A DNA stretch of 64,000 bases, taken from assembly GCA_000953735.1 (NCBI GenBank), contig LN554852.1, positions 1,747,846-1,811,845 of the forward strand, in the 5' to 3' direction. Position 1 is the stretch's first letter. Each line of letters begins with the position of its first letter. This document shows positions 52,278 through 61,839 of the stretch, one piece after another. The notes below the pieces were generated by a model, which had not been told where the DNA came from, searched no databases, and saw only the letters and a list, made by a program, of their open reading frames with translations. A program made the translations under genes and the position numbers. This stretch comes from Moritella viscosa. Its GTDB lineage: Bacteria > Pseudomonadota > Gammaproteobacteria > Enterobacterales > Moritellaceae.

Positions 52278-54365
52278 ATGTTTTGTAAAACTCGATTAGC
52301 TGTCGTAGTTGCGGCTGTACTTGCAGCGCCAAGCGCTTACTCTACTGAAACGGTAGATACAGATGAGCACATGGAAGTTGTCGGTCGTGACTATGGCTAT
52401 AAAGTTGATACTAATAGCACTGCAATGCGTGTTGAAGCAACACAGCTTGAAACACCGGGACAAGTAACTGTTATTGATGAGCAGCTAATTGATGAGCAAA
52501 GAGCAAGCACGTTAGGTAACGTACTTAAAAATGATTCAAGTATCTCTGCTGGTGGTGTAAGCCGTAACCGTGAATCGTTTAAGCTACGTGGTTTTGATTT
52601 ACAAAGTAGCAGTGGTTTCTTACGTGATGGTAAACAGCATTGGTCTCATTACCGTCAGCCGATTGAGCTACTTGAACGTGTTGAAATACTAAAAGGTCCT
52701 GCTGGTCTACTTTACGGTAAATCAGCACCGGGCGGCTTAGTGAATATGGTTGCTAAAAAGCCAACTTACGAAACCCAAATTAATATTAGCCAAGATTTAG
52801 GCTCTAACAATGATTCTCGTACGACTGCGGATGTAAGTGGTTCATTAAATGATGCGCAAACATTACGTGCACGTGCTGTTGTATCAAAACAGAGCTACGA
52901 TTCATGGCGCTCATATAGCGATGGTAGTACACCATCAACAGAACGTTTTGTGGGTGGTCTGTTTGTTGATTACGACTTAAATGACAAAGTAACCTTATCT
53001 GTGCATTACGATCGTACTAACGATAACGGTAGTGTTGATTCAGGTGCTTATATTGACATTAACACTGGCAAACCAATTCTTGGTGAAGAGCACATCTGGG
53101 ATGCACAGTGGTCTACGATTGAAAATGACGTTGAAAATGTTGGTTTTGATATTGCAGCACAGCTATCTGACAACTGGAATATGAAATTAGGTTATAACAA
53201 TCAAGATTTCAGACGCCATGATACAGAAAGTTTCACCGAGCATAAAAGTTTCGACCCTACAAAAGGCACAGTAGATTACCGAGTATATGACCGTATGGAT
53301 CACTGGGTATTCAATACTGCATTTGTTGATTTTGTCGGTGAATTTGAAGCGTTAGATATGCAACACCAAACATTAATTGGTGCAAACTGGTTAGGTTATT
53401 ACTACTCAAAATTAAGTGATAGTACAAAAGGGTATGAAGGCACTATTGGCCAACCTTTTGATAAGCCAGATGGCACACATTACAGTAATGGTACTAAGAG
53501 TCTTACTGAGCGTGATTCTTACGGTATCTATGTACAAGATATGGTAACGGTTAATGACCAATGGCAAGTGCTTGCTGGGTTACGCTTCGATCGTGAAGTA
53601 AATTCTAAAGATACTTACAATAATTTATTACCAAAACTAGGTCTAATTTACCATCCGAAAGCGAATGGTTCCATTTATGTTACTTACTCTGAAAGTTTTG
53701 AGCCAAAAGATGCAATTGATGATACTAAGGATATCAACAATAAAGTGGAACTTGATCCGGTAAAAGGTAAGTTATATGAAATTGGTTCGAAATGGGAATT
53801 AATGGATAACCAGTTGTTTATATCAGGTGCGATCTTTGATATCACCCAAGAAAACATGATCATTACCGAAGATCTTAAAACTGACCCTATTTTTGATACT
53901 AAAACAACACAAGCCGGTAAACAAGTTCACCGAGGTGCTGAATTTAGTGCAATGGGTTATGTCACTGAAGCTATTTCACTTAGCGGTTCAATGACTTATT
54001 TAGATGCGACGATTCATGACGCAGGTAATGCTGGTATTGATGGTAAACGCCCTGCTGATGTACCTGAATTTTCTGCAAGTGTTTGGAGTCGTTACTCGTT
54101 TGCGAACAACACAGATGTAAACTTAGGTGCTATCTATGTTGGTGAACGTTTTGGTGATGAGAAGAATGAGTATAAGAAAGACGCTTACACGCGTTTTGAT
54201 ACCGGTATCGCTCACACCATTAATTACGATAAAGACATGGACCTAGTATTACGTTTCAACATCGAAAACTTGTTTGATACGGATTATTTAGCGGGTGGTA
54301 GTCAAAAGAAAACTATCATTGGTGAAGGTCGTAACTACATGGCTTCAATCCAATTACGTTATTAA
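52278..54365 (+). CDS. TonB-dependent siderophore receptor
   Basis: A signal peptide ends Ala-Tyr-Ser, then a TonB-box-like Met-Glu-Val-Val. The plug domain has Leu-Glu-Thr-Pro-Gly-Gln-Val-Thr-Val-Ile, Arg-Gly-Phe-Asp-Leu, Leu-Glu-Arg-Val-Glu-Ile-Leu-Lys-Gly-Pro-Ala and Gly-Gly-Leu-Val-Asn-Met-Val. A 22-strand barrel ends Gln-Leu-Arg-Tyr. This layout and length (695) suit hydroxamate or catecholate siderophore receptors. It is energised by a TonB complex; the tonB2 operon lies just downstream. A Fur-like box precedes the gene. The siderophore cannot be named. Confidence 0.93.
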   Translation: MFCKTRLAVVVAAVLAAPSAYSTETVDTDEHMEVVGRDYGYKVDTNSTAMRVEATQLETPGQVTVIDEQLIDEQRASTLGNVLKNDSSISAGGVSRNRESFKLRGFDLQSSSGFLRDGKQHWSHYRQPIELLERVEILKGPAGLLYGKSAPGGLVNMVAKKPTYETQINISQDLGSNNDSRTTADVSGSLNDAQTLRARAVVSKQSYDSWRSYSDGSTPSTERFVGGLFVDYDLNDKVTLSVHYDRTNDNGSVDSGAYIDINTGKPILGEEHIWDAQWSTIENDVENVGFDIAAQLSDNWNMKLGYNNQDFRRHDTESFTEHKSFDPTKGTVDYRVYDRMDHWVFNTAFVDFVGEFEALDMQHQTLIGANWLGYYYSKLSDSTKGYEGTIGQPFDKPDGTHYSNGTKSLTERDSYGIYVQDMVTVNDQWQVLAGLRFDREVNSKDTYNNLLPKLGLIYHPKANGSIYVTYSESFEPKDAIDDTKDINNKVELDPVKGKLYEIGSKWELMDNQLFISGAIFDITQENMIITEDLKTDPIFDTKTTQAGKQVHRGAEFSAMGYVTEAISLSGSMTYLDATIHDAGNAGIDGKRPADVPEFSASVWSRYSFANNTDVNLGAIYVGERFGDEKNEYKKDAYTRFDTGIAHTINYDKDMDLVLRFNIENLFDTDYLAGGSQKKTIIGEGRNYMASIQLRY

Positions 54366-54390
54366 TAACATAATCTAAGCCTTCATAAAC

Positions 54391-54436
54391 AGCAATAATC
54401 GACTCTTGATTCCATAGATGTCGGTTATTGCTTTTT
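54391..54436 (+). terminator. Terminator of the receptor gene
   Basis: AGCAATAATCGAC and GTCGGTTATTGCT form a 13-bp stem with one wobble and a long loop, followed by TTTT. Confidence 0.75.
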
Positions 54437-54480
54437 GTGGTTTTATTCCTTTTAAATTTTAATTCGAATGTTGATTAATT

Positions 54481-55287
54481 ATGCTTTTAAATAAATCTTA
54501 CTCTCTGGTTCTCGTGGCTGCACTGAGCAGTGCTACGTTTAGTCCTTTCGTGTTTGCACAAGCTAATGATAGTGCGCAAGCGATTGATCATGCACAAGCT
54601 CTGACTCAAAAAATGAATAATACGGCGGCTAGTAGCCAGTATAAAATTGATAATAGCGCAGATCGTACTTTAAGCATGCAAGCAGAAATAGAGCGTCTGC
54701 AAGAAGAAGTCGACAACTTAGCTGTATATCGCGACCATCTTGCTAAATTAGTGAACAATCAAAACCAAGAGTTAGATAGCTTAGACGAACAACTACAAGG
54801 TATTAAAACGACTCGCCAAGGCATAGTACCTTTGATGTACAAAATGTTGGCTGGTTTAGGTGACATTATCAATACCGGTAAACCAATTAAAAAAGAACAA
54901 CGTCTAGCGCGATTAGCAAAATTAAACACCATGATGGGTCAGGCGAATGTCAGCGATGCTGAAAAATACCGCCGTATTTTAGAAGCATATCAAATTGAAA
55001 TCGACTATGGGACTAAGTTGGGTGTATACCAAAGCGAAATCACGCTTGTTCCATCAAATAACAGGATCATTGTGGATTTATTGCACCTTGGCCGTATCGC
55101 ATTTGTTGCGCGCAGTTTAGACAGCCAAAATTATTGGCAGTGGCACGACCAGCGTCAGGCATGGGTCGCTATTTCTGAACAAACAAATTATATCGATAAA
55201 GCCTTTAAAATGGCGAATAAACAAATAGCACCCAGCTTAATTTCTCTTCCAGTGACCACTGCGCAACGTGTAGGTAATGCCCAATGA
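54481..55287 (+). CDS. DUF3450 TonB2-system accessory protein
   Basis: The 268-residue protein has a signal peptide ending Phe-Ala-Gln, a coiled coil (about 60-110, Glu-Glu-Val-Asp-Asn-Leu) and the DUF3450 C-terminal domain (Leu-Tyr-Lys-like and Trp-Gln-Trp). In vibrios and relatives this protein is always the first gene of the tonB2 cluster and acts in the periplasm with TtpC. Its stop overlaps the TtpC gene start (ATGA). Start choice is supported by the signal peptide. Confidence 0.86.
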   Translation: MLLNKSYSLVLVAALSSATFSPFVFAQANDSAQAIDHAQALTQKMNNTAASSQYKIDNSADRTLSMQAEIERLQEEVDNLAVYRDHLAKLVNNQNQELDSLDEQLQGIKTTRQGIVPLMYKMLAGLGDIINTGKPIKKEQRLARLAKLNTMMGQANVSDAEKYRRILEAYQIEIDYGTKLGVYQSEITLVPSNNRIIVDLLHLGRIAFVARSLDSQNYWQWHDQRQAWVAISEQTNYIDKAFKMANKQIAPSLISLPVTTAQRVGNAQ

Positions 55288-56753
55288 ACTCTCGATTTTC
55301 AGTGAATAAAGCCAAACTATTTTTAACAAAGACATTGCTATTAAGCGCGCTTACCGTTAGTGCATATACTTTGACTATTAATCCTGTTGTAGCTGCGGAT
55401 ACGCTGAATAATGACGCGCAAGTCGTAAGTGAAAAATTACTCAAGGATACAAAACAAGATAATAAACAGCTTACAAAAGCGTTAAAGCAACGAGAAGCTG
55501 GCTTTAAATTAACAGAACAAGAAATTAAACAGCAACGTCAGGCGTTATTAGCGCAACAACGTCAATTGCAAAATGAAACTGAAACGCTAAGCCAAGAGTT
55601 TACGCGTAACGAAGAAAAATTAGCGAAGCTAGAAACTAATTTACGGTTAGAAACCGGTAGTTTAGGTGAATTGTTTGGTGTTGTACGTCAATCAGCAAAA
55701 CAGTTAAATAGCGAAATTAGCACCGCAGTAACCGCGATTGATAGTGCAACGTTTGCGCCGATTGTAGTGGATGTGGTTGCAGCAAAAACCTTACCTTCAA
55801 TGTTGCAGCTAGCAGGACTGTGGTCAGCGTTATCAGAACAAATTAAAGCAAGTGGCGAAATCAAAACGGTGAATGTTGCTGTGATTGATGGCGCAGGGCA
55901 ATTAGCAGATAAACAAGCCGTGCGAATCGGTAGTATTGGACTAGTGGGTGAGAAAGGTTATCTCACTTGGAATGGTGAAAAACAAACTGCGACAGCTTAC
56001 CTAAAGCAGCCAGAAAAAGGTCCTGTTGCGGCAGATCTTATCAATGCTGATGTAATCGGTAATATCCTTGTATTGGACCCCTCGCGCGGTGTGATGCTAA
56101 CGCAATTAGAAAATACCCCTACCTTGAAAGACCGCTTAGAAAATGGTGGTACAGTGGGCTACGTGATCATTTCATTGTTGACGGTTGGTTTGTTGATTGC
56201 ACTGGTACAGGGCGTGAAGCTAATGCTTGCTCGACGTAAGATCCGACAACAACTAGCGAACCCTAGTCTGATAGGTGACAACCCATTAGGCCGTATTCTA
56301 CAAGTATACGTAGATAGCAATGTTAAATCGGCATTGCATAATAGCACTGAAGCGTTAGAACTGCGCTTGATGGAAGTCGTGGTCGATGAGCAACAAGGGT
56401 TAGAGAAAGGCTTGTCGATGCTGAAATTGCTGGCTGCACTTGCACCTATGCTTGGCTTATTGGGTACAGTAACCGGCATGATTGAAACCTTCCAAGTGAT
56501 CACGCAGTTTGGTAATGGCGATCCAAAAGTAATGGCCGGTGGTATTTCAATGGCACTGATCACGACGGTATTAGGTTTAGTTGCAGCAATGCCGTTATTA
56601 CTTGCGCATAACATACTGAGTACGCAAGCCGATAATATTCGCGATATCTTAGAAAAGCAGGGCATTAGCTTAGTTGCAGAAGAAGCTGAAAAACTCACTG
56701 TTGCAGCCGTTAATGACACGAACGTGACTCCTTTTACACAGCAAATGGGCTAA
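55284..56753 (+). CDS. ttpC: TtpC-type ExbB-family protein of the TonB2 complex
   Basis: The 489-residue protein has a signal peptide, a periplasmic coiled coil (about 50-125), a middle domain, then a MotA/TolQ/ExbB domain (about 280-470). This has three membrane helices and Pro-Met-Leu-Gly-Leu-Leu-Gly-Thr-Val-Thr-Gly-Met. TtpC is an additional proton-channel-like partner that TonB2 systems need beside ExbB2. It lies in the conserved order DUF3450, ttpC, exbB2, exbD2, tonB2, ttpB. Confidence 0.92.
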   Translation: MNSRFSVNKAKLFLTKTLLLSALTVSAYTLTINPVVAADTLNNDAQVVSEKLLKDTKQDNKQLTKALKQREAGFKLTEQEIKQQRQALLAQQRQLQNETETLSQEFTRNEEKLAKLETNLRLETGSLGELFGVVRQSAKQLNSEISTAVTAIDSATFAPIVVDVVAAKTLPSMLQLAGLWSALSEQIKASGEIKTVNVAVIDGAGQLADKQAVRIGSIGLVGEKGYLTWNGEKQTATAYLKQPEKGPVAADLINADVIGNILVLDPSRGVMLTQLENTPTLKDRLENGGTVGYVIISLLTVGLLIALVQGVKLMLARRKIRQQLANPSLIGDNPLGRILQVYVDSNVKSALHNSTEALELRLMEVVVDEQQGLEKGLSMLKLLAALAPMLGLLGTVTGMIETFQVITQFGNGDPKVMAGGISMALITTVLGLVAAMPLLLAHNILSTQADNIRDILEKQGISLVAEEAEKLTVAAVNDTNVTPFTQQMG

Positions 56754-56756
56754 GTT

Positions 56757-57299
56757 ATGCATTTTGATATGACGTCAGTTGATTGGCTTGAAAGCGTCAA
56801 TCAATTTATGCAACAGGGGGGACCAATACTGTATTGGCTTGCCGCTATTGTTATGTTGTGTTGGTTCTGCGTGATGGAACGGTTGTTGTATTTGTATTGC
56901 TATTTCCCTGCGTTACAAAGTGACTTGTTGACACGTTGGCAAGTACGTTCAGAGCAAGGGTCATGGCATGCTCAAGCCATTCGGGCTGGTTGGTTGCTAC
57001 AGGCGCAGCAAGCATTGCAGCAAAACCTCAGTTTTTTGAAAGTGCTGGTGGCTATTTGCCCTATGTTAGGGTTGTTAGGTACTGTAACTGGGATGATCAG
57101 TGTGTTTGATGTTATGGCGACATTAGGTAGCAGTGAACCTAAGTTAATGGCTGCAGGGATTTCGTTAGCAACCTTACCAACAATGGCGGGTATGGTTGCA
57201 GCACTTACAGGTATGTTTGCTCACGCCCGCTTAACGAAGGCTTGTGACACACGCTATAGCAGATTAGAAAAATTATTAAGACAATCTATTAAGGAATGA
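56757..57299 (+). CDS. exbB: ExbB2 proton-channel subunit
   Basis: The 180-residue protein has three membrane helices and Pro-Met-Leu-Gly-Leu-Leu-Gly-Thr-Val-Thr-Gly-Met-Ile in the second. It forms the pentameric inner-membrane channel of the TonB motor. Its 3' end overlaps exbD2 (ATGA). Confidence 0.94.
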   Translation: MHFDMTSVDWLESVNQFMQQGGPILYWLAAIVMLCWFCVMERLLYLYCYFPALQSDLLTRWQVRSEQGSWHAQAIRAGWLLQAQQALQQNLSFLKVLVAICPMLGLLGTVTGMISVFDVMATLGSSEPKLMAAGISLATLPTMAGMVAALTGMFAHARLTKACDTRYSRLEKLLRQSIKE

Positions 57300-57706
57300 A
57301 TATGAGATTTAATCGTCGTTCAGCCGCGCGTGAAGATGCGCAAATTGATATGACATCTATGTTAGATATCGTGTTTATCATGCTGATATTTTTTATCGTA
57401 ACAAGTTCATTTGTACGTGAATCAGGTGTGGAAGTTAACCGTCCTCAGGCAAGTCATGTGGTTAGCCAAGCGGGTGCTGGTATCTTTATTGCCATTACCG
57501 CGAACAATGACATCTATATTGATAAACGTATGGTAGATGTTGAGCGTGTACAGGCAACATTAGAGCACTTGTTACTGTCTCAACCTGATGCCTCTTTAGT
57601 TATCCAAGCCGATGAACATGCCTTTAATGGCACTGTTGTTAAAGTGATGGATGCGGCGAATGGTGCGGGTGTGAGCGGTATCGCATTGGCGGTGGAGAAG
57701 TCTTAA
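57296..57706 (+). CDS. exbD: ExbD2 TonB-motor subunit
   Basis: The 136-residue protein has one membrane helix with the proton-carrying Asp region Asp-Met-Thr-Ser-Met-Leu-Asp-Ile-Val-Phe and a periplasmic domain. ATG at 57296 overlaps exbB; an in-frame ATG at 57302 is also possible. It couples proton flow to TonB. Confidence 0.94.
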   Translation: MNMRFNRRSAAREDAQIDMTSMLDIVFIMLIFFIVTSSFVRESGVEVNRPQASHVVSQAGAGIFIAITANNDIYIDKRMVDVERVQATLEHLLLSQPDASLVIQADEHAFNGTVVKVMDAANGAGVSGIALAVEKS

Positions 57707-58320
57707 TGTTACGTTTTTTACTGGCTGTACCGCTGGCTTTAGCGATGACATTAGTTTTGTTCACCGTAATGGTGTGGATGGTGGATAACGGCCATTCAGG
57801 TAAACCTGAAGCATCGACTGCACAAGCGTTCGACATTGTTATGGTCGATCAAGAGCGTGATGTTAACCGCCGTCAACGTGCGTTGCCCGAACAACCAAAA
57901 AATGCACCGCCACCCACAGACAGTATATCCGTTGCGAATGCAGAGGTTAAAGCGCTAGCATTACCTGATATGCCTGTACTTGGTATTGATATGGCCAGTC
58001 TTGGTGTCGAAGTTGGCTTGCCTGCAATTGGTGAGTTTAGTGCTAACCAGCAAGCAATGCCTTTGTATCGTGTTGAACCGCGTTACCCATCACGCGCCAT
58101 GAAACAAGGCGCACAGGGCTGGGTCAAACTGTCATTTACCATTGATACTTTGGGCCGTCCTATTGATATCAAAGTAATTGATGCGAAACCAAGACGTTTA
58201 TTTGAAAAGTCGGCAATGAAAGCATTACGAAAATGGAAGTACCAGCCAAAGTTGGAAGAGGGGAAAGCGATCATGCAAGTTAATCAGACGGTCACCTTGG
58301 AGTTTAAATTAGAACGATGA
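57706..58320 (+). CDS. tonB: TonB2 energy transducer
   Basis: The 204-residue protein has one N-terminal membrane helix, a short proline segment (Glu-Gln-Pro-Lys-Asn-Ala-Pro-Pro-Pro-Thr) and a TonB C-terminal domain with Tyr-Arg-Val-Glu-Pro-Arg-Tyr-Pro-Ser-Arg-Ala and Lys-Trp-Lys-Tyr-Gln-Pro. The short proline linker is normal for TonB2 and distinguishes it from long TonB1. It energises outer-membrane receptors such as the one at 52278. Confidence 0.94.
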   Translation: MLRFLLAVPLALAMTLVLFTVMVWMVDNGHSGKPEASTAQAFDIVMVDQERDVNRRQRALPEQPKNAPPPTDSISVANAEVKALALPDMPVLGIDMASLGVEVGLPAIGEFSANQQAMPLYRVEPRYPSRAMKQGAQGWVKLSFTIDTLGRPIDIKVIDAKPRRLFEKSAMKALRKWKYQPKLEEGKAIMQVNQTVTLEFKLER

Positions 58321-59609
58321 TTCATTATTTAAATAAGCTGAAAAGCAGTTGGTTGTTTGTCCTAATGTGCTTTGTTACCTCATCTGCCTATGCTAATCAG
58401 CCACAGTTAACACAATTTATTGCGGGTAAGATCCAGGCCGCGCAAGCGTTACAGCAGCAAGAACGCTATACAGATGCAATTGAGTTGTTAACTGAACTTA
58501 CCCCGAGACAAGCGTACGACCAAGCTTTTGTACAACGGGTATTGGGTATATTTCATTGGCAGCAAGAAAACACCGACCAAGCGGTTAAGTACTTATCATT
58601 GGCCGTTGAAAGTAAGTTATTACCAACGGAGCAGGCTTGGATTACGCAGCGAATGGTGGCGGATATTTTACTTAGTCAGCAAAAATATCAACAAGCGTTG
58701 CCGCATTACTATGTTCTTGTTAATACGGCTGCAGACAGTGACAAAGAGAGCCATAAAGCGGTAACGAAACGCAAGAAAAAAGCATCAGATATTAAGACCA
58801 AAGAATTCACGGAGTTGTGGTTACGTATTGCCCAAACCCATTATCACTTACATGAATGGGAGAAGGTACTCAGTGCGGTGGAATCATATGAAGAGTTAAA
58901 TACGCAAGGGGACCAAGTTCAGGTGCTAAATCTACAGTTGGCTGCACAATCACAATTGCAGCGATGGCCTGCTGCAATTGATACTTTAGATCGTATTATT
59001 GTTGTGGAACCAGATAAGTTATTGTGGTGGCAGCAGTTAGCAGGTTTGCAACTGCGTACTTCACAGCCACAAGCTGCATTAACCACATTAATTTTAGCGC
59101 AGCGCCAAGGGCTTGTACTAAGTGTGCAAGAGCGTCGTACTCTAGCGCAGTTATATGCACAGCAAGGCATTCCTGAACAGGCCGCGCGTGAATTAAATTT
59201 GTTAGTAAAAGATATCACTGAGAATGATAAACGACAAAAAATGTTAGCTGAGCAAGCGCAATATTGGCAGATGGCGAAAGAGTGGAACAAGGCCATTAGT
59301 ACATGGCGTGATCTGATTAACTTGTCTACAGATGACACAGCAGAATATCGCTGGCCATTAGCACAACTGTTATTACAGCAGGGGAATTTTGAGGCGGCAC
59401 TGGCAGAGCTAAACCACCACCAAATTAAACAAGATAAAAGTAAAAAGGAACAAGCGGAAATTGAGTTAGCCAAAGTTCGAGCTTACTACAAATTAGCGCA
59501 ATTTGATCGTGCGATTACCCATGCGAAGTTAGCTCTGCATATAGCCCCATCTGCAAGTGCAAAAGGCTGGGTTAAATACTTACAACAAGTACGTAAAATA
59601 AATAGTTAG
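58317..59609 (+). CDS. ttpB: TPR-repeat protein of the TonB2 cluster
   Basis: A signal peptide (ending Ala-Tyr-Ala-Asn) is followed by at least six TPR-like helix pairs over 400 residues. It sits last in the TonB2 operon, overlapping tonB (ATGA), as the TtpB protein does in vibrios. It is a periplasmic scaffold of the complex. The name rests on context and repeat type more than on sequence match. Confidence 0.8.
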   Translation: MIHYLNKLKSSWLFVLMCFVTSSAYANQPQLTQFIAGKIQAAQALQQQERYTDAIELLTELTPRQAYDQAFVQRVLGIFHWQQENTDQAVKYLSLAVESKLLPTEQAWITQRMVADILLSQQKYQQALPHYYVLVNTAADSDKESHKAVTKRKKKASDIKTKEFTELWLRIAQTHYHLHEWEKVLSAVESYEELNTQGDQVQVLNLQLAAQSQLQRWPAAIDTLDRIIVVEPDKLLWWQQLAGLQLRTSQPQAALTTLILAQRQGLVLSVQERRTLAQLYAQQGIPEQAARELNLLVKDITENDKRQKMLAEQAQYWQMAKEWNKAISTWRDLINLSTDDTAEYRWPLAQLLLQQGNFEAALAELNHHQIKQDKSKKEQAEIELAKVRAYYKLAQFDRAITHAKLALHIAPSASAKGWVKYLQQVRKINS

Positions 59610-59612
59610 TAC

Positions 59613-60020
59613 CTACTGTCTTAATAACGCTAATAATGCCAGTTCAATGATTTGGGTATCATTGAGCTGTTTATACTTCTCATGTTGTTTCAATGTCTCA
59701 AGCATATTTTTGTGCGTTTTACTGAGCTTGAGGTAGTGGCTATTGGGATCTAAAGCGGCTAAGTTTTGTGTTTGTAATGATTCGGTGATAATCCGTAAAT
59801 AAGCAGGGCGTAGATGAGCTGCTAATATTTCCAAGTACTGTACAGGCTCTTTGCCTTGGTATTCTGTCACGGCTATTTGAATATCAATAGATACGTTATT
59901 GTCGATAAAGATCTCATCGAGCTGTTTGGTTGCGACATCAGCAGTCACCTTACGACTGAGCTTACGTGCGTCATCGTTAGAAATAGTCGATGTTGTTGAA
60001 GTGTTTTTAGAATGAGTCAC
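59613..60020 (-). CDS. Hypothetical 135-residue protein
   Basis: I do not recognise this family. The Ser/Thr-rich N-terminus (first 20 residues) is likely disordered. The remainder is helical with Leu-Glu-Ile-Leu-Ala-Ala-His-Leu-Arg-Pro-Ala-Tyr-Leu-Arg near residue 65 and a C-terminal leucine-rich helix. No signal or membrane segment is present. It is convergent with the TonB2 operon. Confidence 0.55.
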   Translation of the reverse strand: MTHSKNTSTTSTISNDDARKLSRKVTADVATKQLDEIFIDNNVSIDIQIAVTEYQGKEPVQYLEILAAHLRPAYLRIITESLQTQNLAALDPNSHYLKLSKTHKNMLETLKQHEKYKQLNDTQIIELALLALLRQ

Positions 60021-60066
60021 GTAATTAGTACCTTTAAATGTTGCTATTACTATTATTTAATATCGT

Positions 60067-60894
60067 TTATTTATTTCTGAACGGCTGGGTTAGCATCCGC
60101 TGCACCTGGCATTCTTTCGATCCACGAAAATAAGGTAGACCTATTTGCATTTGCTGATGACCTAATTTGGGCTGAGCTTGATAACTGTCAAACAGGTGAT
60201 CCCACCATGGTAAACAAAAACAAAAACAAAAACCAAAATTATGATTGGTTTCGTGACCATTTACAGAATGATGAACGCGGTGCATATCAGGCGTGACTAA
60301 AATGTTGCGCATGTAGCGGTCAATCTTAGCTGGTAGCCTAATATTACTGTGATTAAACATAGCGGTCAGATTTAATAATAACTCAAATAAAACGACAGCG
60401 ATAACGGGTACACCAAGTGTTATGATCACTGCAATTTTAATTAGCATCGATAGGATTATCTCAATTGGATGAAAACGGATAGCGGTGGTGACATCAATAT
60501 CAAGATCACTATGGTGCATACGATGTAAACGCCATAGTGCGGGAACTCGATGAAATAATCTATGCTGGAAATAAATTGCGGCATCGAGCAATATTATCGC
60601 GAAAATTATAATTATAAATGTGCTTATTGAGCCGTTTAGGTTGGTAAAATATGTTAACCCCCACAGCTGTCGCTCGGCAAGCATGGCCGCATCGATAGCC
60701 AGAAATGGCATAAGTAACTTTAGTACTAGGTTATTAAGCATCACGATCGCGATGTTGTTTCCCCAACGCTGGATTTTTGAAACTGTTAGCGGTCGTCTGG
60801 GTTGATAATGTTCCCAAATAGATAATAGTATAAATAAGCCGATAAAAGCAGTTAGGCGAAGCGCATTGCCGTTAACAATAAACCAGTCGTTCAT
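60067..60894 (-). CDS. Sterol desaturase/fatty acid hydroxylase family membrane protein
   Basis: The 275-residue membrane protein has the di-iron histidine boxes His-Arg-Leu-Phe-His, His-Arg-Met-His-His-Ser, and Asp-Met-His-Arg-Val-His-His-Ser with a later His-x3-Asn-His, as in the fatty acid hydroxylase superfamily. Four membrane helices surround them. Such enzymes insert oxygen or double bonds in lipids. Bacterial substrates vary and none can be named here. Confidence 0.88.
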   Translation of the reverse strand: MNDWFIVNGNALRLTAFIGLFILLSIWEHYQPRRPLTVSKIQRWGNNIAIVMLNNLVLKLLMPFLAIDAAMLAERQLWGLTYFTNLNGSISTFIIIIFAIILLDAAIYFQHRLFHRVPALWRLHRMHHSDLDIDVTTAIRFHPIEIILSMLIKIAVIITLGVPVIAVVLFELLLNLTAMFNHSNIRLPAKIDRYMRNILVTPDMHRVHHSVNGHETNHNFGFCFCFCLPWWDHLFDSYQAQPKLGHQQMQIGLPYFRGSKECQVQRMLTQPFRNK

Positions 60895-61093
60895 CTTAAT
60901 TCCTGCTAAGTACCTCTGAAGTTGCCATTGTGCGTGATAAAAGTGGGCTTGCCAAGTCCGATGATAGTGACTTCTTTCTTAAAGTAAAATGAGTCCAGTC
61001 TTTTCCTTAAAATAGACATAAATCAATTACAGCTACACGCTCGATCAGTACTATGGTCGTTATATTGTTACTGTTTCTTATTTTGAGGCTTTT

Positions 61094-61528
61094 ATGCACA
61101 CGATTCCTGATTTCATGACCGCACAGCACCGCCATTGTGATGATTCTTTTATTGCTGCTGAATCGGCAGTATCGGCAACAAATTGGACGGAAGCGGCTAG
61201 CCAGTGGCTTATATTTACAACCGATTTTAAAACACATCTAGAACAAGAAGAAAATATTTTATTTCCAGCGTTTGAGCAAGCGACTGGCATGACGATGGGA
61301 CCAACACAAGTCATGCGTGCTGAGCATGCCCAAATGCGTCAATTGGTCGCTGAAATGAGTCAACAACTGTCTTCGAAAAATAGAAATGAATTCTTAGGAT
61401 TATCTGAAACCTTAATGATTCTAATGCAACAGCATAATATGAAAGAAGAGCAGATGTTATATCCAATGACACAGGCTCACCTTCCAGATGCAGATTCGGT
61501 GCTAAAGCAAGTTAAAGCATACTCATAA
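61094..61528 (+). CDS. Hemerythrin (HHE) domain protein
   Basis: The 144-residue four-helix protein has His-Arg-His-Cys-Asp near residue 12, His-Leu-Glu-Gln-Glu-Glu near 54, His-Ala-Gln-Met near 79 and His-Asn-Met-Lys-Glu-Glu near 117. Together these supply the di-iron ligands of hemerythrin-like proteins. TGAGG precedes the start. The stop overlaps the DUF2249 gene (TAATG). O2, NO or iron sensing is likely. Confidence 0.9.
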   Translation: MHTIPDFMTAQHRHCDDSFIAAESAVSATNWTEAASQWLIFTTDFKTHLEQEENILFPAFEQATGMTMGPTQVMRAEHAQMRQLVAEMSQQLSSKNRNEFLGLSETLMILMQQHNMKEEQMLYPMTQAHLPDADSVLKQVKAYS

Positions 61529-61839
61529 TGACGAGTCATTTACACCTTATTCACCTTGATGTCAGCGAGTTAGAAGCGCCAGAGCCAATGCGACAAGCAT
61601 TAGTTGCCTTGGCTGCATTATCTCATGGACAGTGTCTGGTTATTTACCACCGTAAAAATCCAGTCCCATTATACCCCAAATTAACAGCGCTAGGGTTTGT
61701 CTACCGAGTTGATATTGATAATAAAAACAGTACAAAGACCTGTGTAGATGACTATTGTGAAGATTTATCAGTTGTTATTAAGATCGCTTTTAAAGCAGAT
61801 GAATTGGAATTAGCTGCATTGACTAGGATGAAAAAATAA
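61528..61839 (+). CDS. DUF2249 protein
   Basis: The 103-residue protein starts His-Leu-Ile-His-Leu-Asp-Val-Ser-Glu-Leu-Glu-Ala-Pro-Glu-Pro, the DUF2249 opening, with the conserved Pro-x-Pro-Leu-Tyr near residue 46. DUF2249 proteins are regularly encoded beside hemerythrin or NO-stress genes and have a TusA-like fold. It overlaps both neighbours by one base, so the three genes form one operon. Confidence 0.85.
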   Translation: MTSHLHLIHLDVSELEAPEPMRQALVALAALSHGQCLVIYHRKNPVPLYPKLTALGFVYRVDIDNKNSTKTCVDDYCEDLSVVIKIAFKADELELAALTRMKK

